Below are positions 1 through 7,855 of a DNA stretch of 64,000 bases, in pieces (positions within the stretch are counted from its first letter, which is position 1; every line of letters begins with the position of its first letter). Made by a program: the position numbers and the translations under genes. Where the stretch lies: assembly GCF_020026895.1 (NCBI RefSeq), contig NZ_JAINZW010000005.1:149053-213052 (forward strand), given 5' to 3'. This DNA is from Novilysobacter selenitireducens. Its GTDB lineage: Bacteria; Pseudomonadota; Gammaproteobacteria; Xanthomonadales; Xanthomonadaceae. Under the pieces are notes generated by a model. It searched no databases and was not told where the DNA came from. It saw only the letters and a list, made by a program, of their open reading frames with translations.

Positions 1-413
1 CCGAGCCCGTGCTCGATACGGCATCGCCGGCCACCGCCGACACCGCGCTGCAGCCGGCGCGTTCGACCGACACCGCCACGGTGCCCGTGCCCGAGCCCGC
101 CAATGCGGCGACGCCCGCGCCGGGCTTCGTCGACCGCACGTGGGTGGTGCAGGCGTCGTCGGCCGTCGCCGAAGGCACCACCTACCGGTTCAATGGCGAT
201 GGCCGGCTGGAGATCACCGGGCCGGACGGCGGCGCGCCCATGGCCGGCGAGTGGCGCGCGCTGGACGAGTCACGCATCGAGATGACCGAGGAGGGGATCG
301 ACTACACCGTCGACATCCTCGAGCGGGGCGATGCGCGCCTGCGGCTGCGCAGCCACAACCCCGGCGAGCCCGTCGACATCACGCTGGTGCCGGCCGCGGC
401 GCCCGCCCAATGA
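1..413 (+). CDS. Hypothetical protein, 5' end outside window
   Basis: The reading frame is open from the left edge to a TGA at 411-413, so the true start is probably upstream; a GTG at 9 is the first possible start inside. The visible part has an Ala/Pro/Thr-rich, low-complexity stretch (about 40 residues), followed by a compact region with RTWVVQASSAVAEGTTYRF and a DGG-containing loop, which looks like a small beta-rich domain. I recognise no family. The low-complexity N-terminal part followed by a small domain is common in exported lipoproteins, but no signal sequence is visible here. The next gene begins 13 bp downstream, so co-transcription is likely. Confidence 0.55.
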   Translation, partial: EPVLDTASPATADTALQPARSTDTATVPVPEPANAATPAPGFVDRTWVVQASSAVAEGTTYRFNGDGRLEITGPDGGAPMAGEWRALDESRIEMTEEGIDYTVDILERGDARLRLRSHNPGEPVDITLVPAAAPAQ

Positions 414-426
414 TGCGGGGCCGGTG

Positions 427-630
427 ATGCTGCACGAGGTCGATATCCACTGCCCCTATTGCGGCGAACCGCTGCAGCTGCTGGTCGACGCGTCGGAGGG
501 CGACGCGTCGGAGGGCGACGCGCGGCTGGTGGAGGACTGCCACGTGTGCTGTCGGCCGATCGAACTGCAACTGCATGTCGACACCGACGGCACGGTCTCG
601 GTTCTGGCTTCGACCGACAACGACGCGTGA
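427..630 (+). CDS. CPXCG motif-containing cysteine-rich protein
   Basis: A 67-residue protein with an N-terminal CPYCG (Cys9 and Cys12) and a second Cys pair in the DCHVCCRP segment near residue 40, a likely zinc-ribbon arrangement. This matches the small CPXCG family common in gamma-proteobacteria; its molecular role is not known to me. The ATG at 427 is preferred because it directly precedes the conserved LHEVDIHCPYCG start; a GTG lies one codon upstream. Between the Cys pairs there is an exact in-frame duplication of a 15-bp unit (487-501 and 502-516) that encodes DASEG twice. Confidence 0.85.
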   Translation: MLHEVDIHCPYCGEPLQLLVDASEGDASEGDARLVEDCHVCCRPIELQLHVDTDGTVSVLASTDNDA

Positions 631-986
631 GGCCGGGGCCGGCTAGCGACCGGATCGCGGGCCGTGTGTCGGCGATGCCGCACCACCGGTCGAAGGAAAC
701 GTAAATGTTGTGTTCCGTTCATGTCGGCGGCGGCGCTCGATGTGGCTTGAACCGTGACCCGGCGCGCACTCGCAGGCGCCGTTGCGCCGCGCCTAGCGCG
801 GACGGTTCAGCAGCGGGTTAAACGGATGTAATGCCGCGTTCCGCGAGGGGCGGGCGATTCATTCGGGGGTGGGCAGGGTGGGGCCCGTGCGGCAGCAGTG
901 CACGACAAGACCGCGCACCGGGCATGGCCCGGTTGTCCCTACTTACCGGGTCCGCGCTGGACCCGGGCTTTTCCAGGAGATCCTCC
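631..986. other. Intergenic region without recognised gene
   Basis: 356 bp between the CPXCG gene and the EF-hand gene. There is a short A/T-richer segment around 690-720 that could hold a promoter, but I cannot define -35/-10 boxes. Short open frames across it have no ribosome binding site or recognisable protein sequence. Confidence 0.4.
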
Positions 987-1358
987 ATGAACTTTTCCCC
1001 CCGCAAGACCGCGCTCGCCACCGTCGCCGCCCTGATGCTGGCCGCCCCGGCCGCCTTTGCACAGGAGCAGGCCGCCCCGCCGGCCGACCCGGCCCCCGTC
1101 GCCACCCCGGAACCGGCCCCGCAAGGCAACGCCATGAGCTGGACGGACGTGGACACCAACAAGGACGGCAACGTCGGCAAGGACGAGTCGGCCGTGGTGC
1201 CGGCGCTGTCGCAGGTCTTCGACCAGGCGGACGCCGATGCCGACGGCCAGCTGACGCCGCCGGAGTACCAGGCATTCGTCGCCAAGGCGCAGGCCGGCGG
1301 CGCGGCCCCGGCGCCGACCGGTGGCGAGGCCGAAGCCCCCACCGACGGCGGCGAGTAA
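987..1358 (+). CDS. Exported EF-hand calcium-binding protein
   Basis: A 123-residue protein with a classic signal peptide (Lys/Arg start, hydrophobic core, cleavage likely after AAFA at about residue 25), a Pro/Ala-rich linker, then two EF-hand loops: DTNKDGNVGKDE near residue 56 and DADADGQLTPPE near residue 82. The spacing is right for a paired EF-hand that binds Ca2+ in the periplasm. The C-terminus is Gly/Ala/Pro/Glu-rich and disordered. ATG 987 follows an AGGAGATCC ribosome binding site; the frame is open further upstream but that part lacks protein-like composition. A terminator follows. Confidence 0.85.
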   Translation: MNFSPRKTALATVAALMLAAPAAFAQEQAAPPADPAPVATPEPAPQGNAMSWTDVDTNKDGNVGKDESAVVPALSQVFDQADADADGQLTPPEYQAFVAKAQAGGAAPAPTGGEAEAPTDGGE

Positions 1359-1435
1359 CGCTGGAGCCGGACCCGCGGTAGCGGGTCCGCTGGCCGCCCG
1401 GGAGCGACGAGTCCCGGTCACCGGCTCCCCTGCGT

Positions 1436-1466
1436 GGCGGGCGGTCTTCGGGGCCGCCCGCCTTTT
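1436..1466 (+). terminator. Rho-independent terminator after EF-hand gene
   Basis: A perfect 9-bp GC stem (1436-1444 with 1454-1462) with a 9-nt loop, followed at once by a run of five T. It lies 78 bp after the EF-hand stop codon. Confidence 0.85.
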
Positions 1467-1534
1467 TGTTTGCGACGACGGTGCAGCCCAGCGTGCAAAA
1501 GCCGTCGATCACGATGCGGCGTCATACTTGCGCC

Positions 1535-2290
1535 ATGAGTGCAGCCCAAGACGTCGGCACGTCCGGTGCCATTCGCCTGGTCGGCTTCGATGCCGACGAC
1601 ACGCTCTGGCGCAGCCAGGACTATTTCGACGCCGCGCAGCTCGAGTTCGAACGCATCGTCGGCGCCTATGTCGACCTGCAGGACGCGCGCGTCCACGAGC
1701 GCCTGTACGAGGTGGAGCGCGGCAACCTCGCCCTGTTCGGCTACGGCGTGAAGGGCATGGTGCTGTCGATGGTGGAGGCCGCCGTCGCGATCACCGATGC
1801 GCGCATCCAGGCGGTCGACCTGCATCGCATCGTCGGCCTGGGCAAGGAGCTGCTGCGCCATCCGGTCGAGCTGCTGCCGGGCGTGCCCGAAGCGGTGGAG
1901 GCGATCGCCGAGCATTTCGACGTGGTGCTGATCACCAAGGGCGACCTGTTCCACCAGGAAGCCAAGGTGCGCCAGTGCGGCCTGGCCGAGCGCTTCCGCC
2001 GGATCGAGATCGTCAGCGAAAAGGACCCGGGCACGTACGCGCGCGTGCTTGGGGAGTTCGACCTGCCGCCGGCATCGTTCGTGATGATCGGCAACTCGCT
2101 GCGGTCCGACATCGCCCCGGTGCTGGAACTGGGCGGCTGGGGCATCCACACGCCGTACCACACGACCTGGGCGCACGAGGCGGTGGTGGACATCGCCGAA
2201 GACGCGCCGCGCCTCGTGCGCACCGCGTCGGCTGCGGATTGGTTCGAAGCCGTCGCACGCGTATCGCGGATGGCGGCAGCGGACCGCTGA
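1535..2290 (+). CDS. HAD family hydrolase
   Basis: A 251-residue haloacid dehalogenase-superfamily hydrolase, probably a phosphatase of small molecules. Motif I is FDADDTLW, with nucleophile Asp19 and general acid Asp21. Motif II/III features follow: VVLITKGD (the Thr and Lys) and, near the end, VMIGNSLRSDIAPVLELGG, which gives the metal-binding acidic residue. A helical cap sits between motifs I and II (class C1). ATG 1535 starts just before the conserved domain; an in-frame ATG 21 bp upstream is possible. It stands alone between a terminator and an intergenic region. Substrate unknown. Confidence 0.88.
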   Translation: MSAAQDVGTSGAIRLVGFDADDTLWRSQDYFDAAQLEFERIVGAYVDLQDARVHERLYEVERGNLALFGYGVKGMVLSMVEAAVAITDARIQAVDLHRIVGLGKELLRHPVELLPGVPEAVEAIAEHFDVVLITKGDLFHQEAKVRQCGLAERFRRIEIVSEKDPGTYARVLGEFDLPPASFVMIGNSLRSDIAPVLELGGWGIHTPYHTTWAHEAVVDIAEDAPRLVRTASAADWFEAVARVSRMAAADR

Positions 2291-2587
2291 GGTCGCGCAC
2301 CCGCGATGGTGCGCGGCATCGTCAAGCGCGCTGGACGGGTTCGCAGTGCCGAGCGATGCGGTCGGCTACCGGGCCGGTGCGCTTCGACGATGACGGCGAC
2401 GGAACAGACGAAGACCGCGACGGCCACTGACCGGCACGCCGTCTGAACGCCGGGCTGCACAGCGCAGCCCTGTAAGCGTTTGCATCGGAATCGTTAAAAG
2501 CATGTTCATTGCCGCTCGGCCAAGGTCGTCTTCGGCAGCGCACCGTGCGGCTGCCGGAACACCGAAGAGATGAGAAGGAGAGCGCAG

Positions 2588-3046
2588 ATGAACACCGTGT
2601 CCCGCTGGTTCGCCCCGGTCGTCCTCGCCGCGGGTCTTGGCATCGCGGGCATGGCGCCCGCGCCCGCCCAGGCCCAGAGCAGCCATGACGTCGCCCGCGT
2701 CATCGTCGACGTCGCCGACGTGATCTTCCGCAGCGGCCAGCCGTACTACCGCCATGGCAATTACGGGTACAACGACCGCCTGGTCATCGTGCGCGACCGA
2801 TGGGGTCGTCCGACCTACTACCGCAACGCCCCGCGCCGCGTGGTCTATCGCAACGGCCCGCCGTACGGAAACGCCTACGGCTATTACGCCAACGGCCCCG
2901 GCAGCCGCAACGTGCATTGCAAGAAGAACGGCCGCTGCGAGGTCCGCTATTACGACCCGCGGTACGACCGCAAGCGCTGGGACCGCGATGACCGGTATGA
3001 CCGCCGCGACCGTCGCCACGGCCGCCGCTGGCACGACGACGACTGA
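2588..3046 (+). CDS. Small exported protein with Arg/Asp/Tyr-rich tail
   Basis: A 152-residue protein with an N-terminal signal peptide ending near APAQAQ (about residue 30). A short helical segment follows, then a Tyr/Arg/Gly/Asn-rich middle, and finally a strongly biased tail made of D, R, Y and H (about 30 residues, ending HDDD). Two Cys (in the HCKKNGRCEV segment, near residue 115) could form a disulfide. It is preceded by a good ribosome binding site (GAAGGAG) and by an A/T-rich stretch near 2480-2505 that may hold a promoter. No family recognised; it resembles small periplasmic stress-type proteins only in composition. Confidence 0.75.
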   Translation: MNTVSRWFAPVVLAAGLGIAGMAPAPAQAQSSHDVARVIVDVADVIFRSGQPYYRHGNYGYNDRLVIVRDRWGRPTYYRNAPRRVVYRNGPPYGNAYGYYANGPGSRNVHCKKNGRCEVRYYDPRYDRKRWDRDDRYDRRDRRHGRRWHDDD

Positions 3047-3098
3047 AACCAGGGGCCTTGATGTGCCAAGCGCGGTCAGCGCTGGCCCCCATTTCCGG

Positions 3099-3133
3099 AA
3101 CGGCGCCCCCTGCGGGTGCCGTTTCGCGTTTTC
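3099..3133 (+). terminator. Probable terminator after 2588-3046 gene
   Basis: A ten-base stem with one mismatch (AACGGCGCCC at 3099-3108 with GGGTGCCGTT at 3114-3123), followed by a T-rich tail interrupted by CGCG. Weaker than a canonical terminator. Confidence 0.45.
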
Positions 3134-3189
3134 TGGCTTATCGTCACCGTATTCCCGGCCTCACGGGCCGCCACTGCTGGAGTAGACCG

Positions 3190-3675
3190 ATGAAAGGCAA
3201 CTCAACGACTGGTGGTACCGGTAACCGGTGGCTGAAAGGGCGCCGCGCCGCGGCTGGCCTGGTCGCATCGGTGCTGCTCGGTGCATTGGCGCTCGCGCCG
3301 GTCAACGCACAAGGCCCCGTGGACTGTCGGTTGACGTTCGATCTCGCCGGCTGGTCGGTGTTCTACAAGACTGCATCGGGCACCGGAACGGTCACCTGTG
3401 ACAACGGCCAGCGCATGGCCGTGAAGATCGAAACCCGCGGCGGCGGGCTGAGCGTCGGCAAGTCGAAGATCGAGAACGGCGTGGGCGAGTTTTCCGGCGT
3501 CAGCGACATCCAGGAGGTTCTGGGCACGTACGCCGCCGCCGAGGCGCACGCCGGCGCGGCCAAGTCCGGCAGCGCCCAGGTGGTGACCAAGGGCGACATC
3601 TCGCTGGCGCTGGCGGGTACGGGCGAGGGCTGGGACGTGGGAGTGTCCTTCGGCGCATTCACGATTTCGCGGTGA
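3190..3675 (+). CDS. Exported hypothetical protein, glycine-rich
   Basis: A 161-residue protein with a signal peptide (basic N-terminus, hydrophobic segment, cleavage near PVNAQG at about residue 41), then a Gly/Thr/Ala-rich beta-type domain with two Cys (in DCRLTFD and VTCDNGQ) probably disulfide-bonded. The sequence pattern (GTGTVTCDNGQRMAVKIETR, then GGGLSVGKSKIENG) loosely recalls small SYLF/Ysc84-like exported proteins, but I cannot assign it. Its stop overlaps the GTG start of the next gene by 4 bp (GTGA), so the two are translationally coupled. Confidence 0.75.
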   Translation: MKGNSTTGGTGNRWLKGRRAAAGLVASVLLGALALAPVNAQGPVDCRLTFDLAGWSVFYKTASGTGTVTCDNGQRMAVKIETRGGGLSVGKSKIENGVGEFSGVSDIQEVLGTYAAAEAHAGAAKSGSAQVVTKGDISLALAGTGEGWDVGVSFGAFTISR

Positions 3676-4265
3676 ACCCGGCACTGGATGCTCCGCACCG
3701 CCGCGGTGCGGGCGCGTGGTTGATGGCCGCCGCGTTGTGCGTTGCGAGCGTCGCGTCGTTCGCCCAGGCGCCGAAGCCCACCGCGTCAGCGCCGGTTGAG
3801 GTGGTGGGCACCGGCGACGTCTGGCTCGACAACTACCTGGCCGACGTCAATGTGTACGGCCGCCAGTACCGCGCGGCGTTCGTCGACGAACTGGTGCGCT
3901 ACTACGCCGCGCCGCGCGCGATGGCCGTGCAACTGCTGGACGGGGATGGCTGGCGACCGGGCGACCTCTTCCTGGCGTGCGCGGTCGCGCAGCGGCGCGG
4001 GCGGCCCTGCCGGTACGTCGTGGAGCGGCTCGATGCCGCGCAGGGCTGGACGCCGCTCCTGCAGGCGCACGACATGGCGGCAGGATCGCCCGACCTGCAC
4101 CGCATCAAGCGCGACCTCGTCGATACCTACCGCCGCTGGGCGCGACCGATCCTGCTGGATGTCGCACTGCAGGCGGATTTCCCCGAGCGCGCGAAGGACC
4201 CGGCCAACCGCTTCGTCGCACCGGCACCGGCGCCGGCCCCGGCCGACGGAGAGGAACGGAACTAG
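3672..4265 (+). CDS. Exported hypothetical protein coupled to previous gene
   Basis: A 197-residue protein starting with GTG inside the stop of the upstream gene. Residues 15-32 are hydrophobic and end in SFAQAP, a likely signal peptidase I site. The mature part has WLDNYLADVNVYGRQYRAAFVDELVRYY, a helical region with acidic and aromatic residues, two Cys (in FLACAVAQRRGRPCRYV), and a Pro/Ala-rich C-terminal tail. No known domain recognised. The overlap suggests that it works with the 3190-3675 product in the cell envelope. Confidence 0.72.
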   Translation: MNPALDAPHRRGAGAWLMAAALCVASVASFAQAPKPTASAPVEVVGTGDVWLDNYLADVNVYGRQYRAAFVDELVRYYAAPRAMAVQLLDGDGWRPGDLFLACAVAQRRGRPCRYVVERLDAAQGWTPLLQAHDMAAGSPDLHRIKRDLVDTYRRWARPILLDVALQADFPERAKDPANRFVAPAPAPAPADGEERN

Positions 4266-4269
4266 CGTC

Positions 4270-4686
4270 ATGCAGGCTGTCGACGATGTCGCGGGGACGC
4301 ACACGCGCGCAGGCGGCTGCCATTGCGGCCGTGTGCGGTTCGAGGTCGATGCGCCTGCCCCCGCGACGTTGTTGGACTGCAACTGCTCGATCTGTCGCAT
4401 GACCGGCTACCTGCACCTGATCGTGTCGGAGACATCCTTCCGGCAACTTGAAGGAGGCGACGCGCTGGTCGAGTACCGCTTCAACACGGGCGTGGCGCGC
4501 CACCTGTTCTGCGGCCACTGCGGGATCAAGCCGTTCTATGTCCCGCGCAGCCACCCCGACGGCGTCAGCGTCAACGCCCGCTGCCTGGACGGAGGCGTTC
4601 CCGTCGACGCCCGCGTCGTTGCCTTCGACGACAATGACCGCGACACGGCCACGGCGGCATGGGCCGGTCTGTCCCGGCCCGGATGA
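4270..4686 (+). CDS. GFA family (Mss4-fold) zinc protein
   Basis: A 138-residue member of the GFA/CENP-V family (named for the glutathione-dependent formaldehyde-activating enzyme). The zinc-binding pattern is intact: CHCG (Cys17, Cys19), CNCSIC (Cys37, Cys39, Cys42) and CGHCG (Cys81, Cys84). The family fold binds structural and catalytic zinc, but most members have no proven glutathione or formaldehyde chemistry, so only the fold is safe. The start lies 4 bp after the preceding stop, suggesting the same transcript. Confidence 0.88.
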   Translation: MQAVDDVAGTHTRAGGCHCGRVRFEVDAPAPATLLDCNCSICRMTGYLHLIVSETSFRQLEGGDALVEYRFNTGVARHLFCGHCGIKPFYVPRSHPDGVSVNARCLDGGVPVDARVVAFDDNDRDTATAAWAGLSRPG

Positions 4687-4699
4687 GCGCAAACGACCG

Positions 4700-5230
4700 A
4701 TGAGCTGCACGTCCATGGACTCGCCCACCAACCCGCCCGAGGCGTCGCCAGACGGTGGCATCCGCGTGGTGGATTACGACCCGCGTTGGCGCGCCGATTT
4801 CGCCCGTCTCAACATCGAATGGCTGGAGCGCTGGTTCGTGGTCGAGCCCATCGATCGCGAGGTGCTGTCCGACCCGGAGACGCACATCCTCGCGGGTGGC
4901 GGCCGCGTCCTGTTCGCCGTCGACGGATGCGGCCATGCGCTGGGTACCGTGGCCCTGCTCCACGAGGGCGACGGCGTCTACGAGCTGACCAAGATGGCCG
5001 TCGACCCGGCGACCCGCGGCCGCGGCATCGGCCGGACGTTGATGCAGGGCGCACTGCGTACCTTCCGGTCGCTGGACGGCCGCGAACTGTTCCTGGAGTC
5101 CAGCAGCAAGCTGGCCCCGGCGATTGCGCTGTACCAGAGCGTCGGCTTCGTCCACCACCCGGCCCCGCGTCCCGGCTCGCACTACGCCCGTGCCGACGTC
5201 TACATGGTGTGGGAGCCCGCGGGCGGGTAA
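4700..5230 (+). CDS. GNAT family N-acetyltransferase
   Basis: A 176-residue Gcn5-related acetyltransferase. The acetyl-CoA binding motif A is clear: ELTKMAVDPATRGRGIGRTL (the R-G-x-G-I-G pattern near residues 106-112), followed by the motif B region with LFLESSSKLAPAIALYQSVGF, where the conserved Tyr is the usual general acid. The N-terminal extension (about 20 residues, Pro/Ser-rich) is probably not part of the fold. Begins 13 bp after the GFA gene. The substrate cannot be told from sequence; EXSSKLAPAIALYQSVGF is typical of MarR-fused or small-molecule acetyltransferases. Confidence 0.88.
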   Translation: MSCTSMDSPTNPPEASPDGGIRVVDYDPRWRADFARLNIEWLERWFVVEPIDREVLSDPETHILAGGGRVLFAVDGCGHALGTVALLHEGDGVYELTKMAVDPATRGRGIGRTLMQGALRTFRSLDGRELFLESSSKLAPAIALYQSVGFVHHPAPRPGSHYARADVYMVWEPAGG

Positions 5231-5250
5231 GGCGGCGGGTCACGGCTCCG

Positions 5251-5264
5251 TACAATGGCCGGCC
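5251..5264 (+). promoter_or_regulatory. Possible -10 box and very short leader of dusA
   Basis: TACAAT at 5251-5256 is one base from the sigma-70 consensus and ends only 8 bp before the dusA ATG. If it is used, transcription would begin within a few bases of the start codon and give a nearly leaderless mRNA. No good -35 box is visible. Confidence 0.35.
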
Positions 5265-6293
5265 ATGACCTCCAATCCCCCGATCCAGGCCGACTACCTG
5301 CGCCTGTCCGTCGCGCCGATGATGGACTGGACGGACTCGCATTGCCGGGTCTTCCACCGGCTGCTGGCGCCGCACGCGCGGCTCTACAGCGAGATGGTGC
5401 ATGCGAACGCCGTCATCCATGGCGACCGCGCGCGGCTGCTGGCGATGGATCCGGTCGAACACCCGGTGGCGTTGCAGCTGGGTGGCAGCGACCCGGCGCT
5501 GCTCGCGCAGGCGGCCCGCATCGGCGCCGAGCGCGGCTTCGACGAGATCAACCTCAACTGCGGCTGTCCGTCCGACCGGGTGCAGGCCGGCCGGTTCGGG
5601 GCGTGCCTGATGCGCGAACCGGTGCTGGTGGCCGAGTCCGTGGCCGCCATGATCGACGCCGTGCCCGCGCACGTACCGGTGACGGTGAAGTGCCGGCTGG
5701 GCGTCGACGACGACCACGACTATGATCGCTTCGCCGCCTTCATCGATGCGATCGCGGACGCCGGTTGCGGCATGTTCGTGGTGCACGCGCGCAACGCGTG
5801 GCTGCAGGGGCTCAGCCCGAAGGAAAACCGCGAGGTGCCGCCGCTGCGCTACGACTGGGCGTACCGGCTCAAGCGCGAGCGGCCCGGCCTGGTGGTGCTG
5901 GTCAATGGCGGCATTGCCGATGCCGACGAGGCCACCGCGCACCTGGAGCACGTCGATGGCGCGATGCTCGGGCGCGCTGCCTACCACGACCCCTACCTGC
6001 TGCACGTGCTGGAGCACCGCTGGTTCGGCACGCCGCTGCGCACGCGCGGTGAGTTGCTGCGCGCGCTGCGTCCGTACGTCGAAGCGCAACTGGCCGGCGG
6101 CGTCTACCTCAAGCACATCGTCCGCCACCTGCTCGGCCTGTTCGCCGGGCAGCACGGCGGCCGCGCGTTCCGTCAGGTGCTGAGCGAAGGGGCGCACCGC
6201 CCCGGCGCCGACTGGCGACTGGTGGAGAAGGCGCTGTCGCTGACCGAGCGCGAGCCGCGCCAGCCGCTGCAGGTGGCCGGCGGGGCGGCATGA
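5265..6293 (+). CDS. dusA: tRNA-dihydrouridine(20/20a) synthase DusA
   Basis: A 342-residue FMN-dependent enzyme that reduces uridines 20/20a in the tRNA D-loop. The N-terminal TIM barrel begins with the conserved VAPMMDWTDSHCR. The catalytic-cysteine motif EINLNCGCPSDRVQ and the flavin-binding lysine in VTVKCRLGVDD are present. FVVHARNAWLQGLSPKENR is the DusA-specific His/Arg region, and VNGGI and GAMLGRAAYHDPYL bind the FMN phosphate. The C-terminal helical domain (YLKHIVRHLLGLFAGQHGGR) recognises tRNA. Length is normal for DusA. The last four bases (ATGA) overlap the start of the next gene. Confidence 0.95.
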   Translation: MTSNPPIQADYLRLSVAPMMDWTDSHCRVFHRLLAPHARLYSEMVHANAVIHGDRARLLAMDPVEHPVALQLGGSDPALLAQAARIGAERGFDEINLNCGCPSDRVQAGRFGACLMREPVLVAESVAAMIDAVPAHVPVTVKCRLGVDDDHDYDRFAAFIDAIADAGCGMFVVHARNAWLQGLSPKENREVPPLRYDWAYRLKRERPGLVVLVNGGIADADEATAHLEHVDGAMLGRAAYHDPYLLHVLEHRWFGTPLRTRGELLRALRPYVEAQLAGGVYLKHIVRHLLGLFAGQHGGRAFRQVLSEGAHRPGADWRLVEKALSLTEREPRQPLQVAGGAA

Positions 6294-7231
6294 TCACGCG
6301 TGATCCACGACGGTTTGCCGCGTTAGCAGCCGGCCTGGCTCCGGACTTCGGGCCGGCGACCGCGCGCGCGGCGTTCCTGGTCGCGCCGGACGGCTTCGCG
6401 CTGGCCGGGGAGTCGGCGTCGGACAACCGCTACATGGCGGGCGCAGGCGCATTCGACGCGCCGCGCGCGCTGGCGCAGCACCGCGCGCTGCACCAGGCGC
6501 TGTCGGCGACGCTGCCCACCGCGTGCTTCGCCGGGCACGCGGACACGCCCGATGCCCTGTTTCCCAACAACGTCTTCGCCACGGCGCGGCCTGATGCAGC
6601 CGTCGATGCCGCCGCCGCGCCGCGCCTGGTTGTCGGGCGCATGCGACACCCGGTGCGTCAGCGCGAGGCCGCCCGCAGCGACATCCGCGCCTGGTTCACC
6701 GACATGCTGGGCTACGAGCCGGTCGACCTGTCCGGGCAGCCGCACCCGTGCGAGCTGACCGGCGCGCTGGTCATCGACCGCGCCCGTGGCATCGGCATCG
6801 TCGGCCTGTCCGAGCGCTGCGACGAGACGGGCGCACGGCTGATGCACGAGGCCTTCGGCCTGCGGGCCACGCTGCTGCTCGAGCTGGCTGCAGGCGAGTA
6901 CCACGCCAACGTCGTGCTCGCGATCCTGGCCGGCCGCGCGGTGCTTGCCGCACCGGCGGGCTTTGCCACGCCGGCCGCGCTGGATGCGCTGGATGCGCTC
7001 TACCCGGGTCGCGTCATCCGGCTGTCTGCGAAGGAGCACGCCGCGTTCGCAGGCAATGCCATCGCGCTGGACGCGGGCACGGTCTGGATGAGCGCCGGTG
7101 CCGGCGCGGCACTGTCCGACGCCACCCGGGCCGCGTTGGCAGCGGCGGGCTTCGCGGTACGCACGGTTGAGATGGAGGCCATCGAAGCGGCCGGAGGCTC
7201 GTTGCGGTGCTGCGTGGGTGAAGTCTTCTGA
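6290..7231 (+). CDS. CtlX-type amidinohydrolase (citrulline/arginine utilisation family)
   Basis: A 313-residue member of the amidinotransferase/arginine deiminase superfamily (pentein fold), closest in pattern to the CtlX group. Diagnostic segments are DALFPNNVFAT, the substrate-binding and Glu-containing HPCELTGALVIDR, the EYHANVVLAIL region with the catalytic His, and the C-terminal GGSLRCCVGEVF that holds the nucleophilic Cys. It would hydrolyse a guanidinium or ureido substrate such as citrulline or a methylated arginine; the exact one is not deducible. It starts within the dusA stop (ATGA overlap), so translation is coupled to a tRNA-modifying enzyme. Confidence 0.85.
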   Translation: MITRDPRRFAALAAGLAPDFGPATARAAFLVAPDGFALAGESASDNRYMAGAGAFDAPRALAQHRALHQALSATLPTACFAGHADTPDALFPNNVFATARPDAAVDAAAAPRLVVGRMRHPVRQREAARSDIRAWFTDMLGYEPVDLSGQPHPCELTGALVIDRARGIGIVGLSERCDETGARLMHEAFGLRATLLLELAAGEYHANVVLAILAGRAVLAAPAGFATPAALDALDALYPGRVIRLSAKEHAAFAGNAIALDAGTVWMSAGAGAALSDATRAALAAAGFAVRTVEMEAIEAAGGSLRCCVGEVF

Positions 7232-7388
7232 TCCAAGGGCGGGCGGGGCTCGCAGCTGAATGGGGCCCGGGATGTGAAGAAAAAGTTCATTGCGGATTCA
7301 CTGCCCGCTTCCAAGAATGCCCTTCTCACTCGCAGCTTCCGGTCCGTGCGCGCCCAGTCTGGCGCGCCAGTGCCGTCGTCGGAGAACC

Positions 7389-7745
7389 ATGACCCGTTTC
7401 CGCCTCGTGCTTGTTCCACTCGCCTTCGCCGCCCTTGTTGCGGCGTCGATGGGCGATGCCCGGGCACAGCGGGGGCCGGAGCGTGAGGCTCCGCGGCACG
7501 ACCGGGGCGAGCGCGGCGCCGATCGCCGTGCGCTTTCGGACGCGGTGCGCCGCGTCGAGCGCCGCACCGGCGGGCAGGTGCTGAGCGCCGAGCGCGTGCC
7601 GTTCGACGGCCGCGACGTCAACCGGGTGAAGGTGCTCGATTCCAGCGGGCGCATCCGCGTCTACATGGACGATCCGCGGGCCGGTCGCGGCGACGAGCGG
7701 CCCGAGCGTGGCGCCCCGCGGCGTACACGCGGCGACGACGACTGA
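7389..7745 (+). CDS. Small exported PepSY-domain protein
   Basis: A 118-residue protein with a signal peptide (cleaved near GDARAQ, about residue 27), an Arg/Asp/Glu-rich linker, and a single PepSY-like unit (ALSDAVRRVERRTGGQVLSA, then VNRVKVLDSSGRIRVYMDD). PepSY domains are thought to inhibit or sense periplasmic proteases. The C-terminus is again charged and disordered. It lies 110 bp upstream of the phoP-like regulator; the same order is seen in related genomes and suggests that it belongs to the regulon or modulates the sensor. Confidence 0.82.
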   Translation: MTRFRLVLVPLAFAALVAASMGDARAQRGPEREAPRHDRGERGADRRALSDAVRRVERRTGGQVLSAERVPFDGRDVNRVKVLDSSGRIRVYMDDPRAGRGDERPERGAPRRTRGDDD

Positions 7746-7855
7746 CGTCTCAATCTGACTGGGTCGGCCACGCGCCTCCGGTGCGTAGAGCCACCCCAAC
7801 AGGTCGGTCCACGCCGCACCGCATCCAGAACAAGAAACCAGACACGGGAGTCACC

